From the NCBI GenBank assembly GCA_947176065.1, contig CAMWPB010000015.1:1-64000 (forward strand): DNA of 64,000 bases, written 5' to 3'. Source of the stretch: an uncultured Lachnospiraceae bacterium (GTDB lineage: Bacteria; Bacillota; Clostridia; Lachnospirales; Lachnospiraceae). Each line of letters starts with the position of its first letter. Within the stretch, counting starts at the first letter, position 1. Of this stretch, positions 55,734 through 63,824 are shown in pieces. Below the pieces are notes generated by a model, which ran no database searches, was not told the DNA's origin, and saw only the letters and a list, made by a program, of their open reading frames with translations. Made by a program: the position numbers and the translations under genes.

Positions 55734-55769
55734 AAAATGCCGTAACTTCAAGGAGTTGCGGCATTTTTT
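55734..55769 (+). terminator. intrinsic terminator after the GGGtGRT gene
   Basis: AAAATGCCGTAACT pairs with AGTTGCGGCATTTT (one G-T pair) around TCAAGG, ending in T residues. It marks the chromosome side of the prophage junction. Confidence 0.85.
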
Positions 55770-55791
55770 ATTTCGCATGAAATTTCCGATA

Positions 55792-55866
55792 AAATCGAGT
55801 TAAATCGAGTTAAATTTAGTCGGTAGTAACCGTATAGTAACCGTATAGTAACCAGTCGTAGTAACC
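55792..55866. repeat. direct repeats beside the integrase (probable integrase-binding array)
   Basis: AAATCGAGTT occurs twice (55792-55801, 55802-55811). AGTAACC occurs four times, starting at 55825, 55836, 55847 and 55860, spaced 11, 11 and 13 bases, about one helical turn. They lie directly behind the integrase gene where attL arm sites are expected. Confidence 0.6.
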
Positions 55867-55882
55867 GATTTTTTGCAAAAAA

Positions 55883-56941
55883 TTATTGAATCTTTCTGAT
55901 TTCATTTCTCAATTCCTCCAGGCTTCTGTGAGTGTATACCTTTTCTGTAACATCTGATATTTCATGACCGACAATTATTTTCAGTAGGTACTCGTCCATT
56001 TTAGCTTTCTTTCCTTTCGTGATAAAAGTGTGTCTGGTATCATGAGGCCTGTGTGCGAAGTGGAATTTCTTATTTATCTTATTAAACCGCCCACGGTATT
56101 TATCATATGTTAGGAAAGTTCCTTGCTGCCCGTTTTCGTCATTAAATAGAAATTCACTCTCCATACTTACGGCTTTCTCATAATTCTTTTTTACAAGATC
56201 ATATATCTTATCGTGAATAGGCACGGTTCTATTGCGGCCTGCATCTGTTTTTAAACCGCCGGAGAATACACGTTCATCTAAATCTACATCGGCTATCTTT
56301 AATATAGCGAGTTCTTGAGGCCGCCATCCTGAATAAATTCCTATAAGAACCATATCCACAAACGGGAAAGTGAGATTTTCCCATAGTGTCCTTTCCTCTT
56401 CATCTGTAAAGGGCACACGGATAATTTGCGGCTTTCCTTTCTTAACAGAATCGCATAAATCGGCATAGTTGACGGCAGCAATTTCATATTTCAAAGCATA
56501 TCTATACAACATATTGCACAATGATTTCATGCGTTGCTTAGTGCTACTTCCAACCTCGGCATTCTTTATACATCCCTCAATATGATTTGGCCTAATATTT
56601 AGAAACCGAATATCATAAATCGGCTTAAAGTATGAAAAAGCACTTCTCCATGTACGAGCGGCAGATGGAACAATTTCTTTAAAATGTTCTTCGCTCCACC
56701 GTTCATATACTTCCGCGAATGTTATTTTGTTTGCGTCAATGTCATAAGGGTTCTTTAAATACTCTGCTAATGCCTCAACAGCTTCTTTTTGAGTGGCATA
56801 GTTCCCTATAACACGGCGTTTTTGAACAGCTTTCCCCTTTTTTTCGTCATATTCAATGTTGGACGTTATTACAGCTCTCCACGGTTTACGCCGTTTGTCC
56901 TTCATTTTGTATACGCATCCGTTTCCGTTTCCCATACGCAT
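55883..56941 (-). CDS. tyrosine recombinase (phage-type integrase)
   Basis: The 352-residue protein has an AP2-like N-terminus (residues 1-60), a core-binding domain (70-165) and a catalytic domain with Arg207 (SGWRPQELA), His300/Arg303 (HDTRHTF), His326 (VGHE) and the nucleophile Tyr336 (KVYTH). It integrates and excises the prophage. Start at 56941 has AAAGGAGG upstream on the minus strand. 56942-57098 contains a hairpin (57063-57095) and no gene. Confidence 0.95.
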   Translation of the reverse strand: MRMGNGNGCVYKMKDKRRKPWRAVITSNIEYDEKKGKAVQKRRVIGNYATQKEAVEALAEYLKNPYDIDANKITFAEVYERWSEEHFKEIVPSAARTWRSAFSYFKPIYDIRFLNIRPNHIEGCIKNAEVGSSTKQRMKSLCNMLYRYALKYEIAAVNYADLCDSVKKGKPQIIRVPFTDEEERTLWENLTFPFVDMVLIGIYSGWRPQELAILKIADVDLDERVFSGGLKTDAGRNRTVPIHDKIYDLVKKNYEKAVSMESEFLFNDENGQQGTFLTYDKYRGRFNKINKKFHFAHRPHDTRHTFITKGKKAKMDEYLLKIIVGHEISDVTEKVYTHRSLEELRNEIRKIQ

Positions 56942-57098
56942 ACAGCATCATCCTCCTTTCTGCTTTTGGGCGCAAAAATGCCCGGTCACTTGCATTTCTA
57001 CCGGGAAAATGATACAATATGCTTGTCTAGGGCGTTCGTATCAATTCGGTATGTACGCAAGTGAAAACCATTCTGATGTTCAGGGTGGTTTTTATTTT

Positions 57099-57323
57099 TT
57101 ATGCAAATACTTTGTGAGCTTCATATTCGATAATGTCAACACTTGTTTTTTTCTCAAAGTCCCCGTTTTTTATATGTGAGATGGCATGGTTGTATGCTTT
57201 TAGCCTCCGCTCTTGGGAAAGATAATCGTTTATGAATATGGTGAATGATCCATCTGGATTTTCAACTATCTGTTCTTTTACCAATGGATCCATGGCGATT
57301 ATCCGTACAAAAATATCATTCAT
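57099..57323 (-). CDS. small prophage protein
   Basis: A 74-residue protein containing DGSFTIFINDYLSQERRLKA and AYNHAISHIKNGDFEK, a pattern that recalls small proteins next to phage repressors (possibly a shortened ImmA-like domain, having HAISHI but no full HEXXH). It lies 10 bases after the repressor on the minus strand, so the two are cotranscribed. Function unknown. Confidence 0.65.
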   Translation of the reverse strand: MNDIFVRIIAMDPLVKEQIVENPDGSFTIFINDYLSQERRLKAYNHAISHIKNGDFEKKTSVDIIEYEAHKVFA

Positions 57324-57333
57324 AAAATTCCCC

Positions 57334-57723
57334 CTACATTTCGGACTCCTGCAGCCTTTTCATAAATTCTAAATGTGCTTTCAGACGTTCTGGAGACATC
57401 TTACTGCTCATATCAAAAAGTGAGCGCATATCCGGGCTATCATAAATTGCTTGTGCTATTTTTTTGGTTTCCTCATTCAGATAATAGCCATCTTCCTGTT
57501 CTTTAGATGTATCTGTAAGTAAATCCGCCATTTCGATGTGGAACCATAGGCATATTTCATTGATGGTATTTACTCTTGGCATTTTTTGACCAGCACACCA
57601 TGCAGAAACCAAGCCTGTACTGCATCCCAAATATTTAGCCAAATCCACTTGTTTCTTTTCATTTAGGTCCATGAAATATTTTAAATTTTTCGCAAAGATT
57701 TTTTTTGCCGCATCTTCTGACAT
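57334..57723 (-). CDS. CI-like XRE repressor of the prophage
   Basis: The 129-residue protein has an N-terminal HTH (KQVDLAKYLGCSTGLVSAWC) and a helical C-terminal part. It lacks an S24 protease domain, so induction would use another route, perhaps the neighbouring gene. It is divergent from the Cro-like gene. The shared 177-base region has the operator at 57824-57840. Confidence 0.85.
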   Translation of the reverse strand: MSEDAAKKIFAKNLKYFMDLNEKKQVDLAKYLGCSTGLVSAWCAGQKMPRVNTINEICLWFHIEMADLLTDTSKEQEDGYYLNEETKKIAQAIYDSPDMRSLFDMSSKMSPERLKAHLEFMKRLQESEM

Positions 57724-57817
57724 ATTGCTGACCTCCGTATGCGTTGTGTATGTTAATGATTATACTCCAAAAGAAAGGTTATTGCAATAATATAGTAAAA
57801 AAAATTCACTTTTAGTA

Positions 57818-57845
57818 TTGACAACTCTCTTAAAGAGAGTATAAT
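57818..57845 (+). promoter_or_regulatory. rightward prophage promoter with an operator in its spacer
   Basis: TTGACA (57818-57823) and TATAAT (57840-57845) are perfect consensus with 16 bp between. The spacer is the palindrome ACTCTCT-TAA-AGAGAGT (57824-57840). A repressor bound there would block the promoter. A related palindrome, CTCTCAAAAGAGAG, lies at 58093-58106. Confidence 0.85.
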
Positions 57846-57900
57846 TCTAAACATGGACACGCTATTAGAGAACGCGAGTCAAAGAGAAAAGGAGAATAAA

Positions 57901-58119
57901 ATGAAGATACGACTTGCAGGATTGAGGGTAAATGCAGGGTTATCGCAAGATGATGTTGCTAGTGAGCTTCATGTGAGCAAAAGTACTGTGGGAAAGTGGG
58001 AAAATTATAAAACTTCTCCTACGGCAACTCAGCTACAGAAGTTGTGTGAATTGTATCATTGCACATTAAACGATGTTTTTATACCCACGCAACTCTCAAA
58101 AGAGAGCGACAATCTGTAA
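57901..58119 (+). CDS. Cro-like XRE regulator
   Basis: Starting at ATG 57901 after AAAAGGAG, the 72-residue protein has an HTH (LSQDDVASELHVSKSTVGKW) and ends near CELYHCTLNDVFIPTQ. It is transcribed from the promoter at 57818. The in-frame ATG at 57853 is less likely. Its 3' end contains a second operator-like palindrome. Confidence 0.85.
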   Translation: MKIRLAGLRVNAGLSQDDVASELHVSKSTVGKWENYKTSPTATQLQKLCELYHCTLNDVFIPTQLSKESDNL

Positions 58120-58146
58120 AAAGAGAGCGCTTTTAGGAGAAACACA

Positions 58147-58911
58147 ATGAATAACATCAAAATCTTCAATTCAGTCGATTTTGGATCCATAAGAACGACG
58201 GAAAAGGATGGGAAACCATATTTCTGCTTAAGTGACATATGCCGGTGCTTGGATATTAAAAATGTTTCGGATTGTAAAGCAAGATTGAAGTTAGACGGAA
58301 CAATCACTGCAGATATGCAGACTAATGGCGGCATACAGAACGCAACTTTTGTAAACGAGGGGAATTTATATCGCGTTATATTTCAGAGCAAGAAGCCGGA
58401 AGCTGAGAGGTTTACTGACTGGATCACAGAAATGGTTATACCATCAATACGAGAAAAAGGCATGTTTTCTATAAATCAAAATCTTAGTCCACAGTTACAG
58501 CTAATGCAATCTCTTGTAAACCAAATGGCACAGCAGGAGCTTGATATCAGAAAAGCAAATGAGAAGTCTGATAAAGCACTTAAAACGGTTTCAAAAATGA
58601 AAGATGAAATTCTTGCACCGCTTGGAGATTGGAGAAAGGACGTAAGTGATAGAGTACGCACAATCGCCTTTTATTGCAATATTCCTTATCAGAATTTGTT
58701 TAATGAAATGTATGGTCAGTTGGAAATCAAAGCACATTGTAATCTGGAGACATTAAAGAGAAATAAGGTGGCGAGGTTGGAAAAAGCTGGCCAGACAAAA
58801 TCCTATATCAAAAATGAAACAACAAAACTGGCAGTTATTGAGGGCAATGACAGGCTTAAAGAAATATTTTCGTCTATCGTGCGAGAGTATTCTGCAAAAT
58901 ATTTGGTGTAG
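58147..58911 (+). CDS. BRO-N phage antirepressor
   Basis: The 254-residue protein has a BRO-N domain (residues 10-105: FCLSDICRCLDIKNVSDCKA, FVNEGNLYRVIFQSKKPEA, TDWITEMVIPSIREKG) and a helical C-terminus of the ORF6C type. Such proteins oppose the phage repressor. It follows Cro by 27 bases after AGGAG. Confidence 0.9.
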   Translation: MNNIKIFNSVDFGSIRTTEKDGKPYFCLSDICRCLDIKNVSDCKARLKLDGTITADMQTNGGIQNATFVNEGNLYRVIFQSKKPEAERFTDWITEMVIPSIREKGMFSINQNLSPQLQLMQSLVNQMAQQELDIRKANEKSDKALKTVSKMKDEILAPLGDWRKDVSDRVRTIAFYCNIPYQNLFNEMYGQLEIKAHCNLETLKRNKVARLEKAGQTKSYIKNETTKLAVIEGNDRLKEIFSSIVREYSAKYLV

Positions 58912-58923
58912 GAGGATGTCCAT

Positions 58924-59127
58924 ATGGAACAAAGGGTAACAGTTAAACAGGCGGCAAACGAGCTTCAAATGGGAGTTCTTACGGTTCAGTGCCTTATGAA
59001 GGAGGGGCGGCTGCCAATCGGATATGCACAGAAGAAAGAAGGATGTCATCGGTATTCTTTTTACATATATCGACATCTGCTCGATGAGCATAAGCGGTAT
59101 TTAGGACTTGAAAAACATAGCCATTAG
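58924..59127 (+). CDS. small HTH-type DNA-binding prophage protein
   Basis: A 67-residue protein: VTVKQAANELQMGVLTVQCL is a MerR/excisionase-like HTH followed by RLPIGYAQKKEGCHRYSFYI. Such proteins act as excisionase or regulator. ATG 58924 after GGAGG. Confidence 0.7.
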   Translation: MEQRVTVKQAANELQMGVLTVQCLMKEGRLPIGYAQKKEGCHRYSFYIYRHLLDEHKRYLGLEKHSH

Positions 59128-59175
59128 GCTTGTTTATAAACAATTTTTCAAACAAAGAAAGGATGGGAAAAGAAA

Positions 59176-59376
59176 ATGAAGAGAGGAACGGTAAAATGGT
59201 TTAATGCGCAGAAAGGTTACGGGTTTATCACGGCGGAAAACGGGAATGAAGTTTTCGTTCATTATTCCGGCATCAGTGCAGACGGCTTTAAGACGCTGAT
59301 GGAAGGTCAGGAAGTGACCTATGACGTGCAGAACGGGCCAAAAGGTTCACAGGCGGTAAATGTAACCGTTATGTAG
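59176..59376 (+). CDS. cold-shock (CspA-type) nucleic-acid-binding protein
   Basis: A 66-residue OB-fold protein with RNP motifs KGYGFITAE and VFVHYS. It binds single-stranded RNA or DNA. Being on the prophage, it may help phage RNA translation. ATG 59176 after AAAGGATGGG. Confidence 0.93.
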   Translation: MKRGTVKWFNAQKGYGFITAENGNEVFVHYSGISADGFKTLMEGQEVTYDVQNGPKGSQAVNVTVM

Positions 59377-59416
59377 GAAAACGCTACGGTATTTCCGTAG
59401 CAAGAAAGGAAATCAA

Positions 59417-59695
59417 GTGAAAACCATAATTGCCGGAATAGGGTTTTTCATGACTGTGTTGGGGGCATCAAGTGATATTGACAAAAGCGATATGAGGGTG
59501 GTTGCTGCTGTAGTGCTTATAGGGTGCTTCCTTATGTTGATTGGAGGCAAAGACTATGAGTGCGGAACAGAGACGAAGGAGAAGGAAGACGGAGTTCATA
59601 AGGAGTTGGATATTGGTGGTTGCTTTTCTACTCTTTGCGATAATTCTGCTTTTTCTCCTCTTAAAGCCATATGTTGCCGCAAAAATGGACAATGA
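59417..59695 (+). CDS. small membrane protein overlapping the transglycosylase gene
   Basis: From GTG 59417 (after GAAAGGAAATC) the frame codes 92 residues. The first 50 form two hydrophobic segments (IIAGIGFFMTVLGASS, VVAAVVLIGCFLMLIGG), holin-like in size. The rest overlaps the next gene in another frame by 140 bases and looks like read-through of non-native sequence (CCRKNGQ end). The true stop may have been lost. Confidence 0.5.
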   Translation: MKTIIAGIGFFMTVLGASSDIDKSDMRVVAAVVLIGCFLMLIGGKDYECGTETKEKEDGVHKELDIGGCFSTLCDNSAFSPLKAICCRKNGQ

Positions 59696-60245
59696 GATTG
59701 AAACTGTAGAGAATTGTGCTGTATATCCCAAGGTCATTGAGTCAGAGGATCATGTTGATGGAACACAACAGGTTGCGATTGGGGAAGTAGAATCATATGA
59801 CACAATAAACCTTATCTTCATTGACGCAGAGGACACTTACATATCTGATGAGATACAGATGCTTTGTGTCTTGATAGGGGAAGAAACGAAGTATTGTCCA
59901 GAGTTCCTTATGGCAATCGTAGAGGCAGAATCGAGCGGCTTACAGTATTCGGAGAATGGTCCGTGCAAGGGATTAATGCAGATTAACACAGATTGGCCGG
60001 AAATAGCAGAATATATGAAGAATCATGGGTATACGGATGTATACGACTGCGAAACGAATATCCGACTTGGATGTTATGTACTCGACCAGAAACGGGAGAT
60101 ATATGGTGATGATATTTATGCCGTTCTTATGGCCTACAACGGATCTTCGAATGTTTCTAAAAGAGTAGAAAACGGTGATTACACAGATTATGCAGTCAAG
60201 GTGGTTAATAGGACTTTGGAGCTGGAAAGAATGCATGGCAAATAG
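59556..60245 (+). CDS. membrane-anchored lytic transglycosylase-like protein
   Basis: The 229-residue protein has a basic N-terminus, one membrane segment (residues 19-42, ILVVAFLLFAIILLFLLLKP), then an SLT-like domain (about 100-215) with AIVEAESSG, CKGLMQINT and MAYNGSSNV, where Glu in AESS is the expected catalytic acid. It would cut peptidoglycan outside the membrane. ATG 59556 follows GGAGG. Confidence 0.85.
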   Translation: MSAEQRRRRRKTEFIRSWILVVAFLLFAIILLFLLLKPYVAAKMDNEIETVENCAVYPKVIESEDHVDGTQQVAIGEVESYDTINLIFIDAEDTYISDEIQMLCVLIGEETKYCPEFLMAIVEAESSGLQYSENGPCKGLMQINTDWPEIAEYMKNHGYTDVYDCETNIRLGCYVLDQKREIYGDDIYAVLMAYNGSSNVSKRVENGDYTDYAVKVVNRTLELERMHGK

Positions 60246-60295
60246 ATTTACTGTTGGTTTTCAGAGTGATTTTATATAAAAAGTAGGAGGAATAC

Positions 60296-61726
60296 ATGAA
60301 AATTTCAAGAATTAAGATCACGAATCTGTTTGGTATTCGTGAGTACGAAACAGACGGGAAAAATCTTGAACTCACAGGAAAGAATGGCGTTGGGAAGACA
60401 AGTATTCTGGATGCCATCAAGTATGCTCTCACGAACCGATCCGACCGCAAGTTCATAGTCCGTGACGGCGAAACAGAGGGAGAGATCATCATTGAAACTG
60501 ACACAGGGCTTGTCATCGACAGAAAATCTCGTATCGGGCAGACGGATTATAAGTCCGTCAAACAAAACGGAATGACTGTAAACTCCCCGGAGGCGTTTCT
60601 GAAAGAGATTATAACACCGTTGCAGCTTTCCCCGGTTGAGTTTATGGCTATGGATGAAAAAGCACAGAATGCCCTAATACTGAATATGCTCGACTATCCG
60701 TGGAATATGGAAACAATCAAGGAATGGTTTGGGGAGATACCGCAGGATGTTAATTACGATCAGAACATCCTCGCCGTTCTCAATGACATACAGGCGGAGA
60801 ACGGTACATATTACATGACACGGCAGGACATCAACCGGGATATTCGCTCTAAACGCGCAATCATTGAGGAAATCGGCTCCTCTCTTCCACAGGACTATGA
60901 CGGCGCACGGTGGGAAAAGAAAAATCTTTCTGAACTCTACACGGAAATTGAGCGGATTCGCAAGGAAAATGAAACAATCGAAAAAGCGAAGAGGCTGAAA
61001 GAAAGCCGTGATAACAAAATCCGTTCGTTTCAGGCGGATAAAGATATTAAGCTGGCGGCACTCGACCGGGATATTATCGCACAGGGGAACAACATTGACA
61101 CAGAACTTGCATCTCTCAAAGAGCGTATTGCTTCTCTTGAAAAAGAGAGAGCTGGATTATCTGCAACAAAATCGGATCGCACCGCTGTAATAAACAGTGA
61201 GTACGAGAAAAACGTTGCTCAGTATGATTCTGAGATTGCTGCCTATGAGGAATATGCGGATAAAGAAACGAAGCCGGTTGATGCGCTTATGGCGGAAGCA
61301 ACGGAAACGGAAAAGATGAAATCCCATATTAATGAGTGGAAGAGGATGCTTACTCTGGAAGAGGAGGTTGCCGAACTTGCCCAAAAATCAGCTTCGCTTA
61401 CAGAGAAGATTGAGAAAGCCAGAACTCTTCCGGGAGAAATTCTGGAAACGGCAAAAATCCCGATCAATGGCCTCTCTGTAAAGGATGGGGTTCCACTCAT
61501 CAATGGTTTGCCAGTAAGTAATCTGTCTGAGGGAGAGAAACTTGACCTTTGCATTGACATAACAATCCAGAATCCGGCGGGATTGCAGATTATCCTCATA
61601 GATGGCATAGAGAAGTTGTCTACGAGCATGAGAGAGCGTTTGTACGGCAAGTGCAAGGAAAAGGGCATACAGTTCATTTCAACCAGAACAACAGACAGTG
61701 ACGATTTGACGATTGTAGAAGTATAG
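60296..61726 (+). CDS. SbcC/RecF-like AAA ATPase of phage recombination
   Basis: The 476-residue protein has Walker A TGKNGVGKTS (27-36), a coiled coil (about 195-375) and a C-terminal LSEGEKLDLCIDI signature and LQIILIDGIEKL Walker B. It is the SMC/SbcC-like ATPase that often precedes RecT in Firmicutes phages. ATG 60296 after AGGAGG. Confidence 0.85.
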   Translation: MKISRIKITNLFGIREYETDGKNLELTGKNGVGKTSILDAIKYALTNRSDRKFIVRDGETEGEIIIETDTGLVIDRKSRIGQTDYKSVKQNGMTVNSPEAFLKEIITPLQLSPVEFMAMDEKAQNALILNMLDYPWNMETIKEWFGEIPQDVNYDQNILAVLNDIQAENGTYYMTRQDINRDIRSKRAIIEEIGSSLPQDYDGARWEKKNLSELYTEIERIRKENETIEKAKRLKESRDNKIRSFQADKDIKLAALDRDIIAQGNNIDTELASLKERIASLEKERAGLSATKSDRTAVINSEYEKNVAQYDSEIAAYEEYADKETKPVDALMAEATETEKMKSHINEWKRMLTLEEEVAELAQKSASLTEKIEKARTLPGEILETAKIPINGLSVKDGVPLINGLPVSNLSEGEKLDLCIDITIQNPAGLQIILIDGIEKLSTSMRERLYGKCKEKGIQFISTRTTDSDDLTIVEV

Positions 61727-61738
61727 GAGGATAACACG

Positions 61739-62089
61739 ATGGCAAGCAACAGTAAATTAGATGCGTTGATGATGCTCATGGCATTAGAGGCTATGAAAGG
61801 TGGAATGACGGATAAATCAATTTCCCCGTTCTCTGTAAGCATACAGGTATCGGCAACATCCATTTCCTGTCATTCTAAGGGTAACAAACAGTTAATAGAG
61901 GATATCGGCGCGCAGGAATGGCTGAAAGAAACACAGGAGCGCATTGAACCTATCATGGCGGAGCAGACAACGAAGTTTGCGGAACTCATGGGGAAAAAGT
62001 TTGGTTTTTCCTTTTCGGAACCCCATAAATCCGAAACGGGAATAGACGATTTTTTAAGTAAATTGTTCGGGGGGGGGGCTCAGGGTTAG
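61739..62089 (+). CDS. unknown phage protein with a G10 tract at its end
   Basis: The 116-residue protein (MASNSKLDALMMLMALEAMK...) has no recognised domain. It ends LSKLFGGGAQG, encoded across a run of ten G (62069-62078). A gain or loss of one base there would alter and extend the C-terminus. It lies in the ATPase-RecT unit. Confidence 0.65.
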   Translation: MASNSKLDALMMLMALEAMKGGMTDKSISPFSVSIQVSATSISCHSKGNKQLIEDIGAQEWLKETQERIEPIMAEQTTKFAELMGKKFGFSFSEPHKSETGIDDFLSKLFGGGAQG

Positions 62090-62108
62090 GCACTCTGCCT
62101 AACCTCTT
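62084..62108 (+). terminator. hairpin between the G-tract gene and recT
   Basis: GGTTAGGC (62084-62091) pairs perfectly with GCCTAACC (62097-62104), then TCTTTC. The T run is weak; it may be an attenuator. Confidence 0.5.
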
Positions 62109-62124
62109 TCATTGCCAATATTTG

Positions 62125-62172
62125 ATGCCGCAAGGGGTATAACCCCAACTAAAAAAGGAGGCAAAGCGGCAT
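62125..62172 (+). promoter_or_regulatory. recT leader hairpin including the start codon
   Basis: ATGCCGC (62125-62131) is the perfect complement of GCGGCAT (62166-62172), which includes the first bases of the recT start. The loop contains a GGGG/CCCC hairpin and the AAAAAAGGAGG ribosome site. It may limit translation. Confidence 0.45.
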
Positions 62173-62962
62173 GGCAACAAGCGACAAACAATATTTGGCG
62201 GTAGTCTACAAAGACTTGGACGATGCACTGACGAAACAGGTTGCGGCACTGGCAAAGGATTTTAACAAACCGAGGTTTCTGCAAAACTGTATGACGGTTA
62301 TGCAGGACGGTCAGGCGGACTTTTCAAAGTGTGAATCTGCTACTGTGGTAAGAACTCTCTTAAAGGGAGCGTTTCTCGGACTGGACTTCTTTAACGGAGA
62401 ATGTTATGCAATCCCTTACGGCAGCCAGTGTAACTTCCAGACAGACTACAAGGGAGAAATCAAACTCTGCAAACGGTATTCAAAGAACCCTATCAAAGAC
62501 ATCTACGCAAAGGTGGTTAAAGAGGGAGATTTCTTTGAGGAAGTTATCGAAAACGGCCGACAGACCGTCAATTTCAAGCCAAAATCATTCAACAACGGGG
62601 AAATCATCGGTGCGTTTGCAATCGTTCTGTATCAGGACGGATCAATGATGTACGACACAATGAGTAAGGCAGAAATTGAGCATACGCGACAGGTATTCTC
62701 CAAAGCGAAGGACAGCAAGGCTTGGAAAGAAAGCTACGGAGAAATGTGCAAGAAGACGGTCCTTCGGCGGCTTTGCAAGCTGATTGATCTCGACTTTGAT
62801 ACCGCGGAACAGTGCCAGGCCTTTGAGGACGGATCAGAGTTTGACGTGAAAGGGCAGCCGAAGGAGAAGTATCAGGCACAGGATGTATATGCAAACGATA
62901 GCGGAAAAGAAGTCGTTGATGGCGATTTCAAAGAAGTAAAGGGGGATAGTGCTGATGAGTAA
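62171..62962 (+). CDS. recT: RecT single-strand annealing protein
   Basis: The 263-residue protein has the RecT core: FLQNCMTVMQDGQADFSKCE, LGLDFFNGECYAIPYGSQCN, FQTDYKGEIKLCKRY and EMCKKTVLRRLCK. It anneals complementary strands in phage recombination, together with the exonuclease encoded next. ATG 62171 after AAAAAAGGAGG. It overlaps the exonuclease start. Confidence 0.95.
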   Translation: MATSDKQYLAVVYKDLDDALTKQVAALAKDFNKPRFLQNCMTVMQDGQADFSKCESATVVRTLLKGAFLGLDFFNGECYAIPYGSQCNFQTDYKGEIKLCKRYSKNPIKDIYAKVVKEGDFFEEVIENGRQTVNFKPKSFNNGEIIGAFAIVLYQDGSMMYDTMSKAEIEHTRQVFSKAKDSKAWKESYGEMCKKTVLRRLCKLIDLDFDTAEQCQAFEDGSEFDVKGQPKEKYQAQDVYANDSGKEVVDGDFKEVKGDSADE

Positions 62963-63824
62963 CTTAAACGCGCCGGAAAGCGTGGCAGAGAAAACTCTGC
63001 CAGTGCTTACCCCGGAGAATTATTATTCAGTGGAAAGCAATATTGCTTATGTTTCTGTCAGCCAGTACAAGGATTTTGTTGGTACGACCGGAAAAATGGG
63101 ATGTGAGGCGGCAGCGTTGGCGCGTATGCGCGGAGAACTGACAGAGGAAAAAACTATACCACTGTTAGTCGGTTCCTATGTGGATGCTTATTTTGAGGGT
63201 ACACTTCCTACGTTCGTTGCTCAGAACCCGTCTGTAATCTCTACCAGAGGCGCAACGGTTGGGCAGTTGAAATCGGAATATAAGCAGGCCGATCTTATGA
63301 TACAGCGCGCAGAACGTGACGAAGTGTTTATGCGTTACATGGAGGGGGATAAGCAGATTATTATGACTGGAGAAATTGAGGGGGTTCCGGTCAAAATCAA
63401 GATTGACAGTTGCGATGGAAAACGCCTTACGGACCTTAAAACCATACGCTCCATAACAGAAACATTTTACGCGAAAGACCTCAATCAGCGTCTTAATTTC
63501 TGTGAATGGTGGGGATATGACTTGCAGGGAGCCGTATACAGGGAAGTATACCGGCAGAATACTGGCGATTTGCTTCCGTTCTACATATGTGCAATCAGCA
63601 AGGATAAGACCGGAACTGTATGCCATCCGAGGATCAAGGTTATCGAGGTTCCTCCTATCAAGATGGACGAAAAGCTGATAGAGGTTAAATCCCAGATCAA
63701 TAAGATTCAGGACTTAAAAAATGGGTTATACGATCCTATCAGATGCGAAATTTGCGACTACTGCGCTGATACTGAGGTTCTGGACGGGCCTATATCAATG
63801 GATGTGCTCATGGGGGAAATCTGA
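62955..63824 (+). CDS. phage PD-(D/E)XK exonuclease (RecT partner)
   Basis: The 289-residue protein has a lambda/RecE-like nuclease core with LLVGSYVDAYFEGTL, ITGEIEG-type strand MTGEIEGVPVKIKIDSCDG and LTDLKTIRS (D...DxK), and a Cys-rich end (RCEICDYCADTE). It resects duplex ends for RecT. I prefer ATG 62955, nine bases after GGGGG, to GTG 62949. It overlaps recT by eight bases. Confidence 0.85.
   Translation: MSNLNAPESVAEKTLPVLTPENYYSVESNIAYVSVSQYKDFVGTTGKMGCEAAALARMRGELTEEKTIPLLVGSYVDAYFEGTLPTFVAQNPSVISTRGATVGQLKSEYKQADLMIQRAERDEVFMRYMEGDKQIIMTGEIEGVPVKIKIDSCDGKRLTDLKTIRSITETFYAKDLNQRLNFCEWWGYDLQGAVYREVYRQNTGDLLPFYICAISKDKTGTVCHPRIKVIEVPPIKMDEKLIEVKSQINKIQDLKNGLYDPIRCEICDYCADTEVLDGPISMDVLMGEI

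Noticed and set aside
54715..55764. 349-residue minus-strand open frame
   Set aside because: It is antisense to the highly biased GGGtGRT gene; long mirrored frames are a known effect of such codon bias.
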